Shown here: positions 59,202-64,000 of the stretch, in pieces
Numbering within the stretch: the first letter of the stretch is position 1
Layout: each line of letters begins with the position of its first letter
From: CAG-238 sp934277695
Lineage (GTDB): Bacteria > Bacillota > Clostridia > Peptostreptococcales > Anaerovoracaceae
Direction: 5' to 3'
DNA: 64,000 nt
Assembly (NCBI GenBank): GCA_934277695.1
Contig: CAKQVG010000001.1
Location: 434,001 to 498,000 of the forward strand
Program-made: the position numbers and the translations under genes
The notes under the pieces: generated by a model
Told to the model about the DNA's origin: nothing
What the model saw: only the letters and a program-made list of their open reading frames with translations
The model's database searches: none

Positions 59202-59411
59202 GAAAGTTGGACTAAATACAAGACCTCCTAAATACTCCAACTTTTCTCACCTGAAACAATGAGATTTGTTGGACTTTTTTCGTACATAGTCTTTTTTGTC
59301 CAACTTGCGACCAGAAGCAAGGTGCAAAAGGCCAATTTCAACGCTCATCTGTGTACAAAAGTTGGACTAATTCAGTTATTACAATAGATCATACAACAAA
59401 TTCCAACTTTT
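59202..59411. repeat. Three consecutive inverted-repeat pairs of an AAGTTGGA core
   Basis: Six copies of a core AAGTTGGA(C) alternate in orientation and pair up: 59202-59211 with 59236-59245 (9-10 bp), 59268-59274 with 59298-59304 (7 bp, GTTGGAC / GTCCAAC), and 59357-59366 with 59402-59411 (10 bp). Loops are 23 to 35 bases and AT-rich. The array lies directly upstream of the TTG start of the PD-(D/E)XK-like gene. No ORF is present in it. Confidence 0.8.
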
Positions 59412-59486
59412 TACAACCATTTATTTTCATTTTATACATTTTTTTCTTTTCCAAAAGAGCCCGATGTATCCCCAGATACAAAAGTA

Positions 59487-59607
59487 GGGGCCGGGCCTTC
59501 CGGCCGGCCCCCTCAAATTGTTTTGAAATGGCCATTTTCGGCGACTCTCCGCGCCGAAAATGTTCTATCCGCCCGCGGGGCTCATTGCCCGCAAGCCGAA
59601 AATGTTC
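59487..59607. repeat. GC-rich hairpins and a 42-bp tandem repeat downstream of oraE
   Basis: A strong GC hairpin (GGGGCCGG / CCGGCCCC, 59487-59511), a perfect 10-bp hairpin (CATTTTCGGC / GCCGAAAATG, 59533-59563), and a 13-bp unit GCCGAAAATGTTC repeated at 59553 and 59595 (42-bp period), each followed by CCGCCCGCG. On the minus strand this is the 3' end of the oraE transcript and may terminate or stabilise it. Nothing coding is seen in 59412-59653. Confidence 0.65.
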
Positions 59608-59653
59608 GCTCCGCCCGCGGTGCGTGTGCGCGCAGGCGGAACTGTTCGTCTAA

Positions 59654-61900
59654 TTAATCCTGCTTAAGGTCTTCAGGTCTGAATCCGTGAGGAACTTCGC
59701 CTCTTCTTCTCTGTCTTTCCTGAGCAAGGAATGTAGCAACGTCGATACCGTGGGAGTTTCTGCCGAATCCCATGTCGATACCTGTCTTAACAGCTTCTTC
59801 AGGAATTACCTGAGTACCGCCTGCACAGATGATAACCTTGTCACGGATACCCTTTTCAACGCAGAGCTCGTGGATTCTCTTCATGTTCTTGTAGTGAACG
59901 TTATCGTGAGAGATGATTGTGGATGCGAGGATAGCCTGTGCATTTTCTTCGATACAAGCGTCAACCATCTTTTCAACCGGAACGGAAGTTCCAAGGTAAA
60001 CGCATTCGATACCCCATTTTTCGATTCCGCCGTGCTTGATGTTGATGATTTCTCTCATACCTACGGAGTGTTCGTCATCTCCTACTGTACCGCAAACAAC
60101 CTTCATGTGTTCATGTCCTTCGAATTCTTCATATAATTCTTTGTCGGACATTACATATGGTTCCGGTGGTACTACCAGAGTCTTAAGGTCGATGTCGAAG
60201 TCAACTCTGCCCTTTAACTCGATTCTTGTACCTTCAGCTTCCTGCATGATTTCTGCAGAGATAACTTCCGGGTCAACAAGGCCTAACTTCTTACCAAGTT
60301 CAACAGCAGCTGCTTCCGCAACTCTCTTGTTTGCAGGGAGCATCATAGTGAGCATGATAACTCTGTCGCCGCACCATTCAACTTCAGGAGTGAGCCATTC
60401 GCCTGTTCTGTACTTAGCAACTTTTTCAAGTCTCTTGTTTACATTATCTTCGTCGTCAAGTTCGTCGATGTAAACGATCTTGCTTCTGTCTTCAAATGTA
60501 CATCCGCCGATTAAAGCAGCCGGATCTTCAGGGTTTCCGCCGTACTGTTCTACATTATTATATCCGTAGTGAGCAGTTACAGGAGCCATGTAGTCTTCGT
60601 CTCTTTCGAAAATGAAGCCTGCACCGAATCCGCCATCGATCTTACGAGCGATACCGTCTCCGTTTCTTTCAGGATATTTTCCGGAGTCTACGAAGAAACC
60701 TTCCTGAACAGCGTTGAAGTATCCACCAACTTCGAGGATTTCTTCTACATATAATACAGCTCTTTCTTTGAGTTCTCTTGCGTTTTCTCTTAAAGGACCG
60801 TCCTTCTTGAGTTCAACCATTTCCATTAAACCGTCTAAGCCGATTAATGTCTGCTTAGCAGTGTCAGTTGCTTCGATGTTGTAGATATGCCAAGGAACGT
60901 TTCTTCCTTCGTCCGGTGTGATTGTGGACTGGATATCTGCGCTTGTCAGCTTGGAAATGAACATGTTCATTACGTGAGTTACTGTAGCTTCACGAGCGGA
61001 GGACTGGATGTACTTCGTGTTCATCTGAGCTCTCATCTTGTATCTGCCGCAGAAATCTCTGAGAGCTACTGCATACGGAAGGTCCATATACATGCAAGGT
61101 GCAGGTGTAGCTGTCGGAGGAACTGTTGATAATGAAATATTTTCAGGCTTGATGCCAACTCTTTCTGAGAAGTAGGAGTTGATAGCATGCTGAACGATAA
61201 GTTCAGGCATTACCTTCCAAGCGTCTCTTGCTGTTGCGTTTGCATTGTGAGCTCCGTCGATCTGAAGCATGCCGGACCAAGCCATAACCTTCTTGGATTC
61301 GCAGGCGTCTACGAAAGATCTTACCATGTTAACGTCTCTGTAAAGTACATTGTACTGAGGGTCCTGGTGAGCACCGTTGATACCTTCTTCAGCGAACATT
61401 ACTGCGATATCAGGGCCTGCAACGCCGGAGATGTAGGAATGGTAGTTGATTGGACGACCAACTTCATCTTCGATGAGGTCGATAGCCTTTCTCTGTGCTC
61501 TAACCTGCTTACGAGTAATCGGAACACCACCGATACCCTGCGGAGTACCTTCCATAAGTCCGTCGATGTGGGACTGACCCATGTGTCTGATAACCATTAA
61601 GTGGTCAGCACCGTGCCATGCTGCCATTCTCATTCTTCTGATATCGTCTTCGAATCTTCCGGAAGCGATTTCAGTTGTGATAGTCTGCATCGGCTGCGGG
61701 TCGATGTTTTCAAGGAATTTAGCCGGAGGAAGAGGTACATAGTTCTTCAGGCTCTTTGAAATTTCGTGATATTCAAACTGTCCTAAATGCTGATCTTCTG
61801 CTCTTTCTCTCCAAACCCATTCACGTCTTCTCGGTTCGTATTTGTCAAGGTCTTTAAGTAATTCAACTACATCGAGTTTTTCATTTGGTTTCAAAATCAT
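59654..61900 (-). CDS. oraE: D-ornithine 4,5-aminomutase, large (B12/PLP) subunit
   Basis: A 748-residue subunit of the adenosylcobalamin- and PLP-dependent enzyme that moves the terminal amino group of D-ornithine to give 2,4-diaminopentanoate. The first 550 residues make the TIM-barrel catalytic part (GTPQGIGGVPITRKQVRAQR near 125). The C-terminal Rossmann domain carries the cobalamin motif DEHSVG (DxHxxG) near 607; the Lys in INIKHGG is 11 residues after the cobalt-ligating His, the same spacing as the PLP lysine in the known OraE. The start at ATG 61900 has GGGAGG inside the end of oraS. One base separates the genes. Confidence 0.96.
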   Translation of the reverse strand: MILKPNEKLDVVELLKDLDKYEPRRREWVWRERAEDQHLGQFEYHEISKSLKNYVPLPPAKFLENIDPQPMQTITTEIASGRFEDDIRRMRMAAWHGADHLMVIRHMGQSHIDGLMEGTPQGIGGVPITRKQVRAQRKAIDLIEDEVGRPINYHSYISGVAGPDIAVMFAEEGINGAHQDPQYNVLYRDVNMVRSFVDACESKKVMAWSGMLQIDGAHNANATARDAWKVMPELIVQHAINSYFSERVGIKPENISLSTVPPTATPAPCMYMDLPYAVALRDFCGRYKMRAQMNTKYIQSSAREATVTHVMNMFISKLTSADIQSTITPDEGRNVPWHIYNIEATDTAKQTLIGLDGLMEMVELKKDGPLRENARELKERAVLYVEEILEVGGYFNAVQEGFFVDSGKYPERNGDGIARKIDGGFGAGFIFERDEDYMAPVTAHYGYNNVEQYGGNPEDPAALIGGCTFEDRSKIVYIDELDDEDNVNKRLEKVAKYRTGEWLTPEVEWCGDRVIMLTMMLPANKRVAEAAAVELGKKLGLVDPEVISAEIMQEAEGTRIELKGRVDFDIDLKTLVVPPEPYVMSDKELYEEFEGHEHMKVVCGTVGDDEHSVGMREIINIKHGGIEKWGIECVYLGTSVPVEKMVDACIEENAQAILASTIISHDNVHYKNMKRIHELCVEKGIRDKVIICAGGTQVIPEEAVKTGIDMGFGRNSHGIDVATFLAQERQRRRGEVPHGFRPEDLKQD

Positions 61901-61901
61901 C

Positions 61902-62264
61902 TTACTTACCTCCCTTGAACGCTTCAACTACTTTATCCCAGCCTTCGCCCTTTGCGAGCTTGATGGAGGCATCACGGATAGAGATGTCTTCTAATTTTGA
62001 TAACTTATATACGCAGTGGCCTGCGCCTTTGCCCATGAGACCGTGGTCCATGCAGTGGTTTACGATAGGCATACAATCAAGGGATGATACACCCATTCTG
62101 AGTAATACCGCACGTTCAACCGATGGTGTAGTGTTTTTGTAACCTAACTCCAGAAGCGGTTCATCAACCTTGGCGATTAATTCCCAGAATCTGTTGTAAA
62201 GTTCTTCGTCAGTAAGATTTGCTAAATGCTGTCTTCTTACTTGGAAATCGTCTTCTCTTTTCAT
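61902..62264 (-). CDS. oraS: D-ornithine 4,5-aminomutase, small subunit
   Basis: A 120-residue subunit that forms the heterotetramer with OraE. Recognisable stretches are KREDDFQVRRQHLANLTDEE at the N-terminus, TTPSVERAVLLRMGVSSLD and VNHCMDHGLMGKGAGHCVYK. The length matches OraS. ATG 62264 is used because AAGGA is nine bases upstream, while ATG 62282 overlaps that site. The gap to ortB upstream is 103 bp and contains a GC-rich hairpin. Confidence 0.95.
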   Translation of the reverse strand: MKREDDFQVRRQHLANLTDEELYNRFWELIAKVDEPLLELGYKNTTPSVERAVLLRMGVSSLDCMPIVNHCMDHGLMGKGAGHCVYKLSKLEDISIRDASIKLAKGEGWDKVVEAFKGGK

Positions 62265-62301
62265 CCTTATAATTCCTTTCATTTAATTGCAAAACCCGGG
62301 G

Positions 62302-62326
62302 CGGGCGGCGCAAAATCCGCCTGCCC
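62302..62326 (-). promoter_or_regulatory. Intercistronic hairpin between ortB and oraS
   Basis: Minus strand: a GC-rich stem, GGGC-A-GGCGG pairing with CCGCC-C-GCCC around ATTTTGCG. It has no T tract, so is more likely an mRNA stability or processing element than a terminator. Confidence 0.5.
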
Positions 62327-62367
62327 AAGCTTTCGCATTGATAAACATTGTTCTACCTTTACGAATC

Positions 62368-63780
62368 TTACAGTAATCCTTCTGCTTCAAGAGTAGCTTT
62401 TACGAAGTCTACATCTGTCTTTGTTTCTACTGCAAGGAATTCGAGGTCAGCATCTGTAGGCTTAACGCCAGCCTTCTTAACAGCCTTCTTGATTAAAGAC
62501 TTTCTGAAGTGTTCAATGTTGGCAACCTTGTGCTTAATCAAACCAGGGGTTGCAGGTAAGATTAAGTTTACGCCCGGCTTATCTTCTTCCTGAGGGTTTC
62601 CGAATTTGATTTCGATACCGTTGTCTCTTGCGAAGTCAAGCTGTGGCTGGATATGTTTGCCTGCACCTGTGTATTCTGTTTCAGATACAACTACGATTGC
62701 ATCTTCCGGAAGTTCCTGCGCATAGGAGAAAGCAGCAGCGAGTGCTGTATTTCCTGCAGGACCTCTTTCGATACCTTCGAGGTTTGCGAGCATTTCTGTC
62801 ATGTACATTACTTCACCCTGTGTTACGGTGATGTACTTATCCATGTATCTGAGCGGACGAGCTGCCGAACGAGGTACATCGGAGTGGTCAGGGTCGGTAG
62901 CGTAAGGAACACCGAATCCTGTGTGACCTGTTGTGCAGGACTTCTTGTTGAAGTCTGTATCGGATGCCATTGATAATCCCGTGAGGTCGATGGAAGCAGC
63001 AACTACTTCTGCATTGCAGCCTGCCTTCTGCAGACCACGTGCAGTACCTGTTACCATTCCGCCGCCTGCTGTTGTACATACAACAACATCAGGGTCTTTT
63101 CCGAGTTTTTCTCTGCACTGTGTAGCAATTTCATAACCCAGAGTTTCTACACCTGCAATACCAAACGGTGAATACAGGGATGCGTTGAAGTATCCTGTAT
63201 CTTCGAGGATTGACAGGAAGGAGTAGAATAATTCAGGTCCAACGGTAAGCTGAACGACTTCTGCTCCGAGAGCTTCGCACTTTCTTGCTTTTTCAACGAT
63301 TTCAGGTTGTCCTACGCCGTGTGAATCGTAGCATTCCTGAACGATGATGCAGTTAAGTCCCTGCATAGCAGCCTGGGAAGCAACGGCAGCACCGTAGTTT
63401 CCGGATGTAGCAGCCATAACGCCCTTGTATCCTAATTTCTTAGCGTGAGCAACTGCGCAAGCCGCACGTCTGTCTTTGAAGGAACCGGATGCGTTGCAGG
63501 ATTCGTCTTTTGCGAAAATTCTTGCGCCGTAACCCGGTTTTGCGTATTTACGTGCAAGCTTTGTAACGTTTCTGAGTTCAAGCAGCGGTGTGTTTCCTAC
63601 ACCGTGAAGTCCCTGAATTCTTTCGATTTCGTCCAATGTGTAGCCTGTTGACTTCATCAGAGCGTCATAGTCGAAAGAAATCGGAGATGTTTCAAAGTTT
63701 GAATAGTCAAGCCCTAAAGCTTCCTTCTGAATCTCGTTGGATCTGCCCATTACGGACTGATAGTCTTTTGCAAGTGTCAT
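62368..63780 (-). CDS. ortB: 2-amino-4-ketopentanoate thiolase, beta (PLP) subunit
   Basis: A 470-residue fold-type II PLP enzyme. With OrtA it cleaves 2-amino-4-ketopentanoate with CoA to alanine and acetyl-CoA, the last step of ornithine oxidation. The PLP lysine is in CNASGSFKDRRAA near 100, the phosphate/glycine loop is CTTAGGGMVTGTARG near 238, and VGNTPLLEL near 62 is typical of the threonine-synthase-like group. The start overlaps the ortA stop by one base (TAATG), so the subunits are translated in a coupled way. Confidence 0.95.
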   Translation of the reverse strand: MTLAKDYQSVMGRSNEIQKEALGLDYSNFETSPISFDYDALMKSTGYTLDEIERIQGLHGVGNTPLLELRNVTKLARKYAKPGYGARIFAKDESCNASGSFKDRRAACAVAHAKKLGYKGVMAATSGNYGAAVASQAAMQGLNCIIVQECYDSHGVGQPEIVEKARKCEALGAEVVQLTVGPELFYSFLSILEDTGYFNASLYSPFGIAGVETLGYEIATQCREKLGKDPDVVVCTTAGGGMVTGTARGLQKAGCNAEVVAASIDLTGLSMASDTDFNKKSCTTGHTGFGVPYATDPDHSDVPRSAARPLRYMDKYITVTQGEVMYMTEMLANLEGIERGPAGNTALAAAFSYAQELPEDAIVVVSETEYTGAGKHIQPQLDFARDNGIEIKFGNPQEEDKPGVNLILPATPGLIKHKVANIEHFRKSLIKKAVKKAGVKPTDADLEFLAVETKTDVDFVKATLEAEGLL

Positions 63781-64000
63781 TATTCTTCACCTCCGAAATT
63801 CATGATTTCTCTAAGCTGTCTGTCAATTTCGATGATTTCAGGAACGAATTTGCCATAGCTGTGAGTATAATACGGTGCTTCATCAATCAAAGTACCCTTT
63901 ACAAGACGGCCTACTGCGGTTTTTACCGTAACTTCGTCGCCGATTGTTGCGGTTTCATCCTGCAGAAAACCTTTTGTCCATTGTTGAAGGTCGCACTTCT
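63780..64000 (-). CDS. ortA: 2-amino-4-ketopentanoate thiolase, alpha subunit, partial
   Basis: Only the last 72 codons are in the window; the gene runs off the right edge. The visible part includes GDEVTVKTAVGRLVKGTLID, HSYGKFVPEII and a C-terminal IDRQLREIMNFGG, which match the end of OrtA, the small partner of OrtB. Its stop overlaps the ortB start by one base. The dehydrogenase for 2,4-diaminopentanoate (ord) would be expected further right, beyond the window. Confidence 0.88.
   Translation of the reverse strand, partial: KCDLQQWTKGFLQDETATIGDEVTVKTAVGRLVKGTLIDEAPYYTHSYGKFVPEIIEIDRQLREIMNFGGEE

Noticed and set aside
59202..59411. Repeat array considered as a CRISPR
   Set aside because: Units alternate in orientation, are only 7-10 bp, and spacers vary in length; no cas genes are present.

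Overview
The window comes from an anaerobic, low-to-mid GC Firmicute of the class Clostridia, probably a gut-associated, spore-forming amino-acid fermenter. The main evidence is the oxygen-sensitive, coenzyme-B12-dependent ornithine fermentation pathway (ortA, ortB, oraS, oraE, its reactivation-type ATPase, and ornithine racemase), a butyrate kinase, a flavodiiron protein, a bile salt hydrolase, a SleL-like GH18 protein, strong Shine-Dalgarno sequences (GGAGG type), and clostridial promoters and riboswitches. I cannot name the species. There is no rRNA, CRISPR array or prophage. One tRNA (Leu-CAG) is present.

Layout. 1-3.7 kb: a partial lipoprotein, then a VTC / DUF4956 / CotH-kinase operon. 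3.7-9 kb: a frameshifted RelB-type antitoxin, a bile salt hydrolase, a sugar O-acetyltransferase, a Rieske-FAD oxidoreductase, a secreted nuclease and tRNA-Leu. 9-13.8 kb: AI-2E-family transporter, GH18, GT51 transglycosylase, LysO exporter and a phosphoribosyltransferase. 13.9-22.6 kb: purine and nucleoside uptake and salvage (NCS2 permease, BMP-type nucleoside ABC transporter, xpt, HD hydrolase, DMT transporter). 22.8-28.4 kb: late cobalamin assembly (TIM-barrel protein, cobT, cobU, cobS, a second short CobU-like protein, cobC) and an M20 peptidase. 28.3-32.1 kb: an XRE-controlled ABC exporter operon and a HipBA-type toxin-antitoxin pair. 32.2-39.3 kb: two secreted proteins with DUF4430 (transcobalamin C-terminal-like) domains downstream of a cobalamin riboswitch and a long structured leader. 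39.4-41.7 kb: a serine recombinase and an AT-rich two-gene cassette (HTH plus DUF3990 ADP-ribosyltransferase-like protein and an unknown partner) bounded by near-identical 35-bp palindromes. 41.7-49.8 kb: trxB, a folate ECF component under a THF riboswitch, phosphohexomutase, butyrate kinase, a CPA2 antiporter and a membrane LuxR regulator. 49.9-64 kb: NhaC antiporter, DUF2804, flavodiiron protein, then the ornithine fermentation genes on the minus strand, with a PD-(D/E)XK-like protein and a GNAT inserted among them.

How it fits together. OraSE needs adenosylcobalamin. The window also carries the late steps of cobalamin assembly and a cobalamin-riboswitch locus for secreted proteins with a transcobalamin-like fold. 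B12 acquisition, B12 remodelling and B12-dependent ornithine fermentation therefore lie within about 40 kb. The secreted DUF4430 pair under B12 control is the best candidate for an undescribed system. The palindrome-bounded ADP-ribosyltransferase-like cassette is the second, and the array of three inverted-repeat pairs in front of the PD-(D/E)XK-like gene is the third.
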